22,508 nucleotides of DNA from CANHBY01 sp031376995 (GCA_031376995.1 JANMEO010000023.1:1-22508); one strand, 5' to 3'; counted from the first letter of the stretch, positions 1 to 7,558 are shown. Translations and numbers: made by a program. Notes: a model not told the origin generated them from the letters alone.

Positions 1-103
1 AGCCCCCCCCACACTCACTGGTGACTTCGTACTGGCGCCTGCGCACATCTAACCATCCCCCCCGCCGCCAATCGGGCCTTTATTCAAGACTTCAGCCCCC
101 CTC

Positions 104-1477
104 TTGGCGGCACAAGACGGTACAGAGTCAGCACAACCCGCTATCGCCAGCCCCGCTGTAGCAGCCACACCGGCCGTTATGAGCGCTCCCACTGAGGTTC
201 GCGACGCAGCAGCCCATACCACTTCAACCATTCCATCGCCGCCAGCTTCAGACAACAAAGTCCCGATGGATGGCCTGACAGCGCTCTCCTTATCAACCGC
301 AGCGCCATTGCCATTCGCCCTGCCTATGGCCGGTCAGTCACCCTCGAGCTTTGAAGCCTTCTTGGCAGTAGAGATCAACGAAATTACACACGATCATGGC
401 CTAGACGAGGCTGTTGTGGCCTTTGCTAACGCAGACTTCAGCTTGTGTGAGCGATCTTTGCTTGCCATGACCGATCAGCATGGGCAGCGAACTGATCATG
501 CGGAAACCTGGTTGACGTTGTTTGATTTATACCGAGCCGTTGGCGAGCATGCCAAGTTTGAAAGTCTGGCTTTAGACTACGCGAGGCAATTTGGTCTGTC
601 GTCCCCCCAGTGGTTTTCGATGCCAAAGATGGTGGCGGAGGCTGCCGCCCAAGAAGAGCGCAACCGAGTGCAGCCAGCCACTCTAATCAATCCCTGTGAT
701 TTGGGCTGGGTCTGCCCAGTCAGACTGGACAAAGAAGAAGTCGCCAAGCTTCAATCACTGACGCTGCAAATGCCCTTGCCCTGGGTTTTTGACTGGGCAG
801 ACCTGGCTGAAATTGAACCCCGCGCCTGCGCCAGCCTGAGTGATTTATTTCGCACTTGGATGGATCAAGACATCGACATGCGATGGTTGGGTGGCGAGCA
901 GCTGTTCAAAACACTGGCTGAAGTCACCACGGCAGGAAGCCGAGATATCGACCCCATCTACTGGAAATTAAGATTTGACACCTTGCGTATAGCCAACAGA
1001 GCCCATCAGTTTGATGAAGTGGCCATTGACTATTGCGTCACCTATGAAGTGTCCCCCCCCTCCTGGGAGCCTACCCAGTGCACAGTCCAGGTCACTGGCT
1101 CAGAACACAGCACGTCATCTCACCCCCTGTCAGCGGTCAGCGAGATCTCCACCACTTTTGTGGAGTCACGAATCATCGAAGAAACTGGGCTTATTGAAAT
1201 GGCAAGCTTAGAGCTCTCGGGGCAACTGGTTGGAGATATCACCCCCACCCTGAGCCACCTTGACGCCCAACTACAGAGCGCACCCATTGTCTCGGTATCT
1301 TGCGGAAAATTGATTCGTGTGGACTTTGTTGCAGCGGGTGATTTGCTCAACTGGGTGATGCGCAAACGCAACGAAAACAGGACCGTTATTTTCAACGAAT
1401 CCCATCGTTTGATCGCGCTATTCTTCGGCGCAATGGGCATCACCGAGCATGCGAAAGTGAAGGTCCGCAGGATTTAA
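104..1477 (+). CDS. STAS-domain protein with a Pro/Ala-rich N-terminus
   Basis: The last 80 or so residues resemble an MlaB/SpoIIAA-type STAS fold: a segment ending ...SVSCGKLIRVDFVAAGDLLNW, then HRLIALFFGAMGI and EHAKVKVRR. STAS domains usually act in regulatory or lipid-transport complexes by protein-protein contact; no partner is visible here. Residues 1-80 are low-complexity Ala/Pro/Ser/Thr. Residues about 85-170 look helical and TPR-like (ETWLTLFDLYRAVGEHAKFESLALDYARQFG in pieces), and residues 190-320 may hold a second, diverged STAS-like unit. The frame opens after a TAA at 50-52; the only early starts are TTG at 104 and ATG at 179, so the true start is uncertain. It reads toward hslVU with an 86-bp gap. 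I recognise the STAS part but not a specific function. The first 50 bases of the window hold C-runs and no gene I can support. Confidence 0.7.
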   Translation: MAAQDGTESAQPAIASPAVAATPAVMSAPTEVRDAAAHTTSTIPSPPASDNKVPMDGLTALSLSTAAPLPFALPMAGQSPSSFEAFLAVEINEITHDHGLDEAVVAFANADFSLCERSLLAMTDQHGQRTDHAETWLTLFDLYRAVGEHAKFESLALDYARQFGLSSPQWFSMPKMVAEAAAQEERNRVQPATLINPCDLGWVCPVRLDKEEVAKLQSLTLQMPLPWVFDWADLAEIEPRACASLSDLFRTWMDQDIDMRWLGGEQLFKTLAEVTTAGSRDIDPIYWKLRFDTLRIANRAHQFDEVAIDYCVTYEVSPPSWEPTQCTVQVTGSEHSTSSHPLSAVSEISTTFVESRIIEETGLIEMASLELSGQLVGDITPTLSHLDAQLQSAPIVSVSCGKLIRVDFVAAGDLLNWVMRKRNENRTVIFNESHRLIALFFGAMGITEHAKVKVRRI

Positions 1478-1493
1478 GCTGCTCGCCCATCAA

Positions 1494-1520
1494 TCCCCCA
1501 AAAACTGAAAATGCTGTGTG
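1494..1520 (+). repeat. Degenerate outer arm of the palindromic repeat family
   Basis: The bases ACTGAAAATGCTGTGT match the repeat core ACTGAAGATGCTGTGT with one change, preceded by a C-run as in other copies. No second arm is visible before hslV. It may be a decayed half-copy or chance; the placement between two genes fits the family. Confidence 0.4.
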
Positions 1521-1527
1521 GTCACGC

Positions 1528-1556
1528 CTTGAATAAGCACGAGGCGCCACCACTTT
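1528..1556 (+). promoter_or_regulatory. Weak candidate heat-shock promoter for hslVU
   Basis: CTTGAA at 1528-1533 matches the sigma-32 -35 consensus. The -10 candidate CCACCACTT at 1547-1555 matches CCCCATNT poorly, and it would put the transcript start nearly at the hslV ATG. hslVU is a classic sigma-32 operon in proteobacteria, which is the main reason to list this. Confidence 0.25.
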
Positions 1557-1563
1557 CGTGCGT

Positions 1564-2100
1564 ATGGAAAATTTTCACGGCACAACAATCATCAGCGTTC
1601 GGCGAGGCAACCAAGTCGCTCTGGGTGGCGACGGGCAAGTCACGCTGGGTCACATCATCGTCAAATCGAGTGCGCGCAAAGTTCGCAAACTGCACCGAGA
1701 CCAAGTCTTGGCAGGCTTTGCCGGCGCGACTGCTGATGCATTTACCCTTTTTGAACGCTTTGAGGCCAAACTCGAAAAACACCAAGGCAACCTGACCAGG
1801 GCAGCCATTGAGCTGACCAAAGACTGGAGGACCGACCGTGTGCTGCGCCGTCTTGAAGCCATGTTGGCTGTCGCCGACCGAGAGGCTTCGCTCATCATCA
1901 CTGGTAACGGTGATGTTCTGGAGCCAGAATTCGGCATTGTAGCGATCGGCTCAGGAGGCTCATACGCACAGGCGGCTGCCCGCGCTTTGCTGAATCACAC
2001 CTCCATGCCCCCCACAGAAATCATCAAACGCTCACTAGAGATTGCAGGCGACTTGTGCATCTACACCAATCAAAATCACCTCATTGAATCGCTCGACTAG
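1564..2100 (+). CDS. hslV: HslV, proteolytic subunit of the HslUV (ClpQY) protease
   Basis: This is the N-terminal threonine peptidase that forms a double hexamer and degrades unfolded proteins delivered by HslU in the cytoplasm. The ATG at 1564 gives MENFHGTTIISVRRG, a form with a short propeptide as I recall from betaproteobacteria; processing after Gly6 would expose the catalytic Thr7. A GTG two codons earlier (1558) is possible but not needed. Family hallmarks are GDGQVTLG, RKVRKLHRDQVLAGFAGATA, KDWRTDRVLRRLEA, SLIITGNGDV, IGSGGSYAQAAARALL and DLCIYTN. At 178 residues it has the usual length. It is followed after 54 bp by hslU, so the two are almost certainly co-transcribed. Confidence 0.97.
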   Translation: MENFHGTTIISVRRGNQVALGGDGQVTLGHIIVKSSARKVRKLHRDQVLAGFAGATADAFTLFERFEAKLEKHQGNLTRAAIELTKDWRTDRVLRRLEAMLAVADREASLIITGNGDVLEPEFGIVAIGSGGSYAQAAARALLNHTSMPPTEIIKRSLEIAGDLCIYTNQNHLIESLD

Positions 2101-2154
2101 CCAGTCCCCTTGGTTCCGCACACCCTCCCTGCATTTCAATGACCGTACAGCACC

Positions 2155-3480
2155 ATGAGCGCCATGACCCCCCAAGAAATAGTTTCCGAACTTGACCGTC
2201 ACATTGTGGGTCAACAAGCGGCCAAACGTGCCGTTGCGATTGCCCTGCGCAACCGCTGGCGCCGCCAGCAAGTCGACGAGAAGCTGCGGGGCGAAATCAC
2301 CCCCAAAAACATACTGATGATTGGCCCTACCGGCGTCGGAAAAACCGAGATTGCACGCCGCCTTGCCAAGTTAGCCCATGCCCCCTTCATCAAAGTGGAG
2401 GCCACCAAATTTACTGAGGTTGGCTACGTCGGCAAAGATGTGGACAGCATCATTCGAGATTTGGTCGAGATGGCCATTAAGCAAGAGCGAGAAATCGCGA
2501 TCCAGCGGCAGCGTGTTCGCGCTGAAGACGCCGCCGAAGACAGAGTGCTAGATATCTTGGTGCCGCCTCCTAGGCTTGAAGCTGACGCCCACCCGCCCGA
2601 GAGTACAGCCCGACAGGTGATGCGCAAACGCTTGCGCGAAGGGCTTCTAAACGACAAAGAAATTGACGTTGAAATTGCTTTGCCCCGCCCAACCTTAGAA
2701 ATCATGGGGCCCGCTGGCATGGAAGAAATGGCCGAACAACTGAAGAGTATGTTTGCCAGTGTCGAAACCCCCCCTAAGTGCAAAACCCGCCGACTCCAGA
2801 TTCAAGACGCGCTCAAATTGCTGGCCGATGAAGAGGCTGCCAAACTGGTCAACGAAGACGAGATCAAGCAAGCTGCATTGCACAAGGTAGAGCAAAGCGG
2901 CATTGTCTTCATCGATGAGATCGACAAGGTCGCCTCGCGCTCCGACAACAGCAGTGCCGAGGTGTCTCGACAAGGTGTTCAGCGAGACCTCCTGCCCCTG
3001 GTAGAAGGCACGACAGTGAATACAAAATACGGCATCGTCAAAACTGACCACATCTTGTTTATCGCCTCAGGCGCCTTTCATTTGGCCAAACCTAGCGATT
3101 TGATCCCCGAGTTGCAAGGGCGTTTCCCGATCCGGGTCGAGCTAAGCTCATTGAGCGTGGATGATTTTGAGGCGATCCTCACTCAGACCCATGCCAGCCT
3201 GGTTAAACAGTACGAGGCGTTGCTGGCCACTGAAGGCGTGACTTTGGACTTTACCCCTGAAGCTGTCCGCCGTTTGGCTCAGATTGCATTTGACGTGAAC
3301 GAGCAGACTGAAAATATTGGCGCAAGGCGCTTGTCTACAGTGATGGAGCGTTTGTTGGATGAGGTGAGCTTTGATGCCCCTCAACTCAGCGGCCAGACTG
3401 TGCGACTGAGCATGGAAACAGTCAACCTCAAGCTGGCCGAGCTCGCCAAGAACGAAGATTTATCACGCTATATTTTGTGA
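2155..3480 (+). CDS. hslU: HslU, AAA+ ATPase subunit of the HslUV protease
   Basis: HslU is the hexameric unfoldase that feeds substrates into HslV. Walker A is GPTGVGKT at residues 57-64, the substrate-gripping pore loop GYVG is at 89-92, and Walker B VFIDEID is at about 250-256. The inserted I-domain spans roughly residues 110-235. A sensor-2-like GARRLSTVMERLLDE lies in the C-terminal domain. The C-terminus DLSRYIL matches the tail that inserts into HslV and activates it, so the gene is complete. Length (441 aa) is normal. Start ATG at 2155 (MSAMTPQEI); ATG at 2164 is an alternative, and no convincing ribosome site separates them. It converges with coaX, leaving 42 bp with no clear terminator. 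Confidence 0.98.
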   Translation: MSAMTPQEIVSELDRHIVGQQAAKRAVAIALRNRWRRQQVDEKLRGEITPKNILMIGPTGVGKTEIARRLAKLAHAPFIKVEATKFTEVGYVGKDVDSIIRDLVEMAIKQEREIAIQRQRVRAEDAAEDRVLDILVPPPRLEADAHPPESTARQVMRKRLREGLLNDKEIDVEIALPRPTLEIMGPAGMEEMAEQLKSMFASVETPPKCKTRRLQIQDALKLLADEEAAKLVNEDEIKQAALHKVEQSGIVFIDEIDKVASRSDNSSAEVSRQGVQRDLLPLVEGTTVNTKYGIVKTDHILFIASGAFHLAKPSDLIPELQGRFPIRVELSSLSVDDFEAILTQTHASLVKQYEALLATEGVTLDFTPEAVRRLAQIAFDVNEQTENIGARRLSTVMERLLDEVSFDAPQLSGQTVRLSMETVNLKLAELAKNEDLSRYIL

Positions 3481-3522
3481 CGTTAACAAAGAAACTTGTT
3501 CCTGTTATTGAGGGGCAGACAG

Positions 3523-4278
3523 TTAATGCGTCTGCAAATGGAGCAACCCTTCAAAAATCAATGAATCGACTATTTCAAAGGGCAGATCAATGATTGGCGC
3601 CAACTTGACTGCCCCGCCTCCAGTCATGTATAGCCTTGCAGCCTGCTGACTGCTGATTGAGAGCTTGCTGTGCATGCGCTCAATGGCACCCGCCAGCGCG
3701 TTAGCGCCTCCGCTCATTAACGCATCACTGGTGTTGGTTGGGAAATCAACCACCTCACCTGTCGGGGCTTTAAGCCCCGACGTACCCATTTCAAGAGCGC
3801 GTTGCATCAGGCCAAAGCCGGGAAGAATATATCCCCCTAAAAAGCGCCCCTCAGCGTCCAGTGCATCGACAGTCACTGCAGTGCCCACCATGACCACGAG
3901 AACCGGCTGAGGCAAGCCCGAAGCCAGCACACGCTGGCGGGCCCCGATAAGCGCCACAAAACGGTCTGAACCCAGGCGTACAGGGTGTTGGTAACCGTTT
4001 ATGACGCCCCCAGCTTGAGCCGATGAAACCACCCATCGCGGAGCCAGATCCCACAATTCGAGCTGCTCTTCAACCTGGCGCCGAACAGCCTCACCCGCGA
4101 CCACACAGCCCAGCATCTGATTCGGTGTACTCAACTGTGACCAATCGGTTTCAGCCAGCCGATGAATCATCTCCAAAAAAACGACACCTTGCGCCACGAT
4201 GGGTGAATCGAGTTGAGCCCTCTGATATTGGGCCCACTTTAAACGAGTGTTACCCACATCTATCGCGATAAAAGTCAT
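3523..4278 (-). CDS. coaX: Type III pantothenate kinase (CoaX)
   Basis: CoaX phosphorylates pantothenate in the first step of coenzyme A synthesis. Visible ASKHA-fold motifs are DVGNTRLKW at the N-terminus (phosphate loop), GSDRF with the Asp of the family's GxDR motif, VGTAVTVD, GGYILPGFGLM and a late TGGGA. In many type III enzymes the third motif begins with Asp (D-x-GTA-T); here it reads VVMVGTAVT. As I recall, Bordetella Bvg/BAF lacks that Asp too, so this is probably a lineage trait and not damage. The frame is open to 4368, but the first 30 residues of that longer version come from the repeat at 4302-4396, so I chose ATG at 4278 (MTFIAIDVGNT), giving 251 aa. The birA gene often found next to coaX in this group is absent. 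Confidence 0.93.
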   Translation of the reverse strand: MTFIAIDVGNTRLKWAQYQRAQLDSPIVAQGVVFLEMIHRLAETDWSQLSTPNQMLGCVVAGEAVRRQVEEQLELWDLAPRWVVSSAQAGGVINGYQHPVRLGSDRFVALIGARQRVLASGLPQPVLVVMVGTAVTVDALDAEGRFLGGYILPGFGLMQRALEMGTSGLKAPTGEVVDFPTNTSDALMSGGANALAGAIERMHSKLSISSQQAARLYMTGGGAVKLAPIIDLPFEIVDSLIFEGLLHLQTH

Positions 4279-4301
4279 GAAACAGCCAAGATAAAAATCG
4301 C

Positions 4302-4396
4302 CCCACTCAAGCTGAAGATGCTGCGTTGGCAAAGTGAGTTGCGGAATAAGACGCGGGGCCCAAAGCACATCATCTTCAGGTTGAATGGGTATAGAG
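4302..4396. repeat. Short palindromic repeat, type B arms
   Basis: The left arm CTCAAGCTGAAGATGCTG (about 4305-4322) and the right arm CATCTTCAGGTTGAATGGGT (4371-4390) are inverted versions of the type B arm ACCCATTCAACCTGAAGATG. They enclose about 48 bp, so this copy is shorter than the 165-bp members and lacks the usual central hairpin. The right end runs into TATAGAGCC, which also flanks the piece at 8141-8149. It lies between the start of coaX and the end of the gamma-carbonic anhydrase gene and creates an open-frame extension of coaX that is probably not translated. Confidence 0.75.
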
Positions 4397-4405
4397 CCTG
4401 TGTTT

Positions 4406-4939
4406 TCAAGTGGGTTGAGCGTGGTTATTTTTAACCCGAATATAGTGCTCAGCAGAATACAGCAGGTGAGCCAGCTCTGCGTCAGTCAGGGCACGTACCA
4501 GGGTCGCGGGCCGACCGAGATACAGCATACCTGCCTGCAAGCGCTTGCCCGGCGTCACCAAACTACCTGCCCCCAGCATCACCTGGTTTTCGATGATGAC
4601 GTCATCCATGACCGTACTGCCCATGCCAATGAGACACTGATCACCGATGCTGCAGCCATGCAAAATCACCGCATGACCGATGGTGACCTGGCTTCCGATG
4701 AGCAAGGGTGAGCCCCCTGGCTTTGCAGACGTCTTGTGTGACACATGACCCATCGTGAGATCTTGCACGTTGCTGCCTGAGCCCACTCGGATGTGGTTGA
4801 CATCGCCACGCAGCACGACATTGCACCAGATGGACACATCCGCGCCCAGCACCACATCACCAATCAATTGAGCGCTGGGATGCACCCAGGCTGAGTGCTG
4901 CAACTGTGGCATCGAATCAAGGTAAGCGCTCAAAGTCAT
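4406..4939 (-). CDS. Gamma-carbonic-anhydrase-like hexapeptide-repeat protein (YrdA/PaaY type)
   Basis: A left-handed beta-helix protein of 177 aa with hexapeptide repeats throughout residues 15-135. The expected metal ligands are His65 (in GHVSH), His89 (IGHA) and His94 (LHGC), the arrangement of gamma-class carbonic anhydrases, and RGDVNHIRVG precedes them. MGSTVMDDVIIENQVMLGAGSLV and the helical C-terminus with LGRPATLVRALTDAE are typical of the YrdA/CaiE/PaaY group. Members bind Zn and trimerise; many have weak or no carbonic anhydrase activity, and PaaY is a thioesterase, so the reaction is open. Start ATG at 4939. A small transposon-like unit (4973-5099) lies only 33 bp upstream and separates it from the membrane-protein gene on the same strand. 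Confidence 0.9.
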   Translation of the reverse strand: MTLSAYLDSMPQLQHSAWVHPSAQLIGDVVLGADVSIWCNVVLRGDVNHIRVGSGSNVQDLTMGHVSHKTSAKPGGSPLLIGSQVTIGHAVILHGCSIGDQCLIGMGSTVMDDVIIENQVMLGAGSLVTPGKRLQAGMLYLGRPATLVRALTDAELAHLLYSAEHYIRVKNNHAQPT

Positions 4940-4972
4940 GTGAATCCTTGTCTAAAATTTTGTTTCTACTAA

Positions 4973-5099
4973 GGCCTGTTCGGAAAATCGCCGCCAGCCA
5001 TCAAACAGACTCATTGCCCAAGCGCCCCAGGGACACAGCATCTTCAGTTCTGAGGGCTATAGACCCTTTGCTGGCTAGCAGCGGCTTTCCAAACAGGCC
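4973..5099. mobile_element. 127-bp MITE-like unit with ~28-bp inverted ends and CTAA target duplication
   Basis: The left end GGCCTGTTCGGAAAATCGCC and the right end (inverted: GGCCTGTTTGGAAAGCCGC) pair over about 28 bp with a few changes. The flanks are CTAA at 4969-4972 and CTAA at 5100-5103, a clean 4-bp direct duplication. A 4-bp YTAR duplication is characteristic of IS5-group elements, so this is plausibly a non-autonomous relative; no transposase is present. Most of the interior (5006-5061) is a half-copy of the palindromic repeat family. The right CTAA contains the stop codon of the downstream-reading membrane-protein gene. Confidence 0.8.
5006..5061 (-). repeat. Half-copy of the palindromic repeat carried inside the MITE
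   Basis: Read on the minus strand this gives CTATAGCCCTCAGAACTGAA, then GATGCTGTGTCCCTGGGGCG and TTGGGCAATGAGTCTG, which is the outer arm plus middle arm of the family consensus. The central hairpin and the opposite arms are missing. It is flanked directly by the two inverted ends of the MITE-like unit. Confidence 0.8.
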
Positions 5100-5462
5100 C
5101 TAAAAAATTAACCAGGTCAGTAGACCTGCCACAAGCGTGCACAGCCCCACGCACAAAATGATGAGCGAGCGTTGACGCACGCGCAGGATGTCAATGGCAT
5201 AGACAATCTGACTGTTTTGCGCCGCCAAGCTCTCTAAGACCAAGGCCATGGCTTGCTGCTGTGCCATGAGCTGAGAGACTGTAGCCTGAAGGGCCTGAAG
5301 CCCCGAGAGTTCGGGCGCAAGCGCAGAGTCACTAACACCCTCAGGTGATATAAGGTCTTGATTTTTTTTAAAGAGTTTACGGGCTGCCTGTGTCACCAAC
5401 GGGGCCGCCGCAATCACCTCGACCCAGGGAATAACCTTCAGAGCCGTTAACAAAATTGACAC
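5100..5462 (-). CDS. Small tail-anchored membrane protein with a coiled-coil segment, function unknown
   Basis: A 120-aa protein. Residues 1-30 (MSILLTALKVIPWVEVIAAA...) form an amphipathic or weakly hydrophobic start, followed by a basic patch ARKLFKKN. Residues about 50-90 are Gln/Leu/Ala-rich with coiled-coil character (LQALQATVSQLMAQQQAMALVLESLAAQ). The last ~22 residues (LIILCVGLCTLVAGLLTWLIF) are one strong transmembrane helix ending at the stop, so it is likely tail-anchored in the inner membrane. Start GTG at 5462 is supported by AGGAG about 8 bases upstream on the minus strand. The stop codon TAG overlaps the CTAA duplication of the MITE, but the same TAG would exist in the empty site, so the gene is probably not truncated. 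I do not recognise the family. Confidence 0.75.
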   Translation of the reverse strand: MSILLTALKVIPWVEVIAAAPLVTQAARKLFKKNQDLISPEGVSDSALAPELSGLQALQATVSQLMAQQQAMALVLESLAAQNSQIVYAIDILRVRQRSLIILCVGLCTLVAGLLTWLIF

Positions 5463-5527
5463 ATGCCACTCCTGAAAAAGACTTTAATAACCGCTTCACC
5501 CGCCAAAACCCTTTTTTACGACTTCAG

Positions 5528-5577
5528 CTGATAACCTGTAGCTGTAGCCATTCAACCTGAAGATGCTGTGTTATCAG
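5528..5577 (+). repeat. Type B repeat arm enclosed in a short hairpin
   Basis: GCCATTCAACCTGAAGATGC followed by TGTG is a type B arm. It is enclosed by CTGATAA (5528-5534) and TTATCAG (5571-5577), a perfect 7-bp inverted pair. No second 165-bp-scale arm is visible. It lies in the divergent gap 5463-5900, which otherwise holds the full copy at 5677-5840 and the starts of two genes. Confidence 0.6.
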
Positions 5578-5676
5578 GCTGTCGAGTGACGCTCTTGCCA
5601 GAAATTGGGTCGCCCACCACGTCATGCTCAATTGAACGTAACGAGGCTCTTTGACACGCCCCCCTTTTAGACAGTC

Positions 5677-5840
5677 TATACCCCTCGGAACTGAAGATGC
5701 TGGGTCGATGGGTCGTTTTGAGAATGGAGATGCAAGGCGTAAAGCACAGCAATACCATTGGGTATCGCGAGCATTTACAACGTCGCAGATCCGTTTTCAA
5801 AATGGATCTGCGACCCAGCATCTTCAGTTCCGGGGGTATA
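5677..5840. repeat. Full-length palindromic repeat copy
   Basis: Begins TATACCCCTCGGAACTGAAG and ends CTTCAGTTCCGGGGGTATA. Outer arms match over about 27 bp apart from a one-base deletion. Middle arms are GTCGTTTTGAGAATGGA against TCCGTTTTCAAAATGGATC; the centre contains ATACC-ATTG-GGTAT flanked by GCGTAAA and TTTACAACG. It lies 60 bp upstream of amn. Confidence 0.92.
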
Positions 5841-5852
5841 GAGTAAGCCCAT

Positions 5853-5865
5853 TACCGTCACGGTA
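5853..5865. promoter_or_regulatory. 13-bp palindrome upstream of amn
   Basis: TACCGT-C-ACGGTA is a perfect 6-bp inverted repeat around one base, 35 bp before the amn start. It could be an operator, but there is no recognised regulator and short palindromes occur by chance. Confidence 0.25.
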
Positions 5866-5900
5866 CTCCGTCCATGATCCTCACCCCAACCTCGTAACGC

Positions 5901-7388
5901 ATGTCAAGCCTCCTACCACCCTTCATTGCCCCGACTCATTTTGATGACCCAGTTGCCGCTTTGGCTCAGGTTCAGACCATTTACCAATCTAGCATCAATC
6001 ACCTGCGAGACGCCTTGACACGCTTTGTCAGCGGGGGGGCACTGACATCGCATGTACGGGCCTGCTACCCCTTCGTGCGAGTGCGGACAGACACTGTAGC
6101 CCGGGCTGACTCACGCCTAAGCTATGGATTTGTCTCTGGGCCGGGCACCTATGAAACCACCCTGACAAGGCCTGATCTGTTCCATAATTATTATTTATCG
6201 CAATTTAAATTGTTACTGCGCAACCACCATGTCAAGCTAGAAGTAGGCACCAGCCCCCAGCCCATCCCAGTGCATTTTTCGTTGGCTGAGCATGATCATC
6301 TAGAAGGCTCGCTCGACGCGAGCCGACGCTTGCTCATGAGGGATCAATTTGACTTGCCAGACCTCGCCGCCATGGATGACGGCATCGCCAACGGCACCTT
6401 CGAACCCAAGCCGGGGGATCCTTGCCCGCTGTCGCTTTTCACGGCGCAACGCGTCGACTACTCCTTGCACCGGCTGCGTCACTACACTGGCACAGCGCCT
6501 GAGCACTTTCAGAACTTTGTCTTGTTCACCAATTACCAGTTCTATATTGACGAGTTCGTGCGGCTTGGCCACGAGTTGATGACCCAGGATGAAGGCCAAG
6601 GCTACACCGCTTTTGTGGAACCAGGCAATGTGGTCCATCGCCGACTGGGCTTGCTCCGTCAGCCCGGAGATGACCTAGGTGCCCCCCCGTCTCGCCTGCC
6701 GCAAATGCCGGCGTACCACCTGACTCGGGGTGACCGAACTGGCATCACCATGGTCAATATTGGGGTCGGTCCCGCCAACGCTAAAACCATCACCGATCAT
6801 ATTGCTGTGCTCAGACCCCACGCCTGGATCATGCTAGGTCACTGCGCTGGGCTGCGTACAACACAAGCATTGGGCGACTATGTTTTGGCCCACGGGTATG
6901 TGCGTGAAGACCATGTGTTGGATGAAGACTTGCCGCTTTGGGTGCCTATTCCTCCTTTGGCTGAAGTACAGGTGGCCTTAGAAGCTGCAGTAGCAGATGT
7001 CACTCAACTCAAGGGCTATGCCCTCAAACACATCATGCGTACGGGCACGGTCGCCAGCACAGACAACCGCAACTGGGAGTTACTGCCGCAGCGAACACCC
7101 GAGCGGCGCTTCAGTCAAAGTCGAGCCATTGCCCTGGACATGGAAAGCGCCACCATTGCCGCAAACGGCTTCAGATTTCGCGTACCCTACGGCACATTAC
7201 TGTGCGTGAGCGACAAACCGCTTCACGGCGAAATCAAATTGCCAGGCATGGCCAATCATTTTTACCGCGAGCGGGTCGATCAACACTTGCGCATTGGCAT
7301 TCGCGCCATTGAATTATTGCGCGAGCAGGGGGTAGATCAACTCCACAGTAGAAAGCTGCGCAGCTTTGCTGAAGTGGCGTTTCAGTGA
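5901..7388 (+). CDS. amn: AMP nucleosidase
   Basis: Amn hydrolyses AMP to adenine and ribose 5-phosphate and helps control the adenylate pool. The 495-aa length suits the family. The N-terminal Amn-specific regulatory domain spans roughly residues 1-180 (ACYPFVRVRTDTVARADSRLSYGFV in pieces, then FHNYYLSQFKLLLRNH). The C-terminal catalytic domain has the nucleoside-phosphorylase fold: MVNIGVGPANAKTITDHI, IMLGHCAGLR, then ALDMESATIAANGFRFRVPYGT and LLCVSDKPLHGEIKLPGMA. The Asp in VSDKP is the expected catalytic acid, and DMES contacts the ribose in this fold. Start ATG at 5901 has no good ribosome site, so a slightly different start is possible. It stands alone, with palindromic repeats on both sides. 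Confidence 0.95.
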   Translation: MSSLLPPFIAPTHFDDPVAALAQVQTIYQSSINHLRDALTRFVSGGALTSHVRACYPFVRVRTDTVARADSRLSYGFVSGPGTYETTLTRPDLFHNYYLSQFKLLLRNHHVKLEVGTSPQPIPVHFSLAEHDHLEGSLDASRRLLMRDQFDLPDLAAMDDGIANGTFEPKPGDPCPLSLFTAQRVDYSLHRLRHYTGTAPEHFQNFVLFTNYQFYIDEFVRLGHELMTQDEGQGYTAFVEPGNVVHRRLGLLRQPGDDLGAPPSRLPQMPAYHLTRGDRTGITMVNIGVGPANAKTITDHIAVLRPHAWIMLGHCAGLRTTQALGDYVLAHGYVREDHVLDEDLPLWVPIPPLAEVQVALEAAVADVTQLKGYALKHIMRTGTVASTDNRNWELLPQRTPERRFSQSRAIALDMESATIAANGFRFRVPYGTLLCVSDKPLHGEIKLPGMANHFYRERVDQHLRIGIRAIELLREQGVDQLHSRKLRSFAEVAFQ

Positions 7389-7420
7389 AAATGGCGCCTG
7401 CAGGCCGATTTGGATAAGAC

Positions 7421-7558
7421 CATACCCATCGGAACTGAAGATTCTGGGTTGATGGGTCGTTTGGGCAATGGGGGTGCAAGGCTGCAAACCGCAGCCCTAT
7501 CCGTTGATAGGGCGAGGATTTGTAACGCTGCAGATCCGTTTTCAAAACGGCTCAGCGA
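7421..7558. repeat. Left 138 bp of a palindromic repeat split by an IS110-type remnant
   Basis: Starts ATACCCATCGGAACTGAAG and follows the 22303 copy closely through the central hairpin CCCTATC-CGTT-GATAGGG and the return arm CCGTTTTCAAAACGG to CTCAGCGA. The final arm is missing here and reappears at 8117-8144. The two pieces add up to about 166 bp, the normal full length. Confidence 0.85.

Noticed and set aside
5677..5840. Integron attC sites or a cassette array
   Set aside because: The copies are imperfect palindromes of suitable size, but no GTTRRRY-type core sites or integrase were seen and the intervening genes are housekeeping genes.
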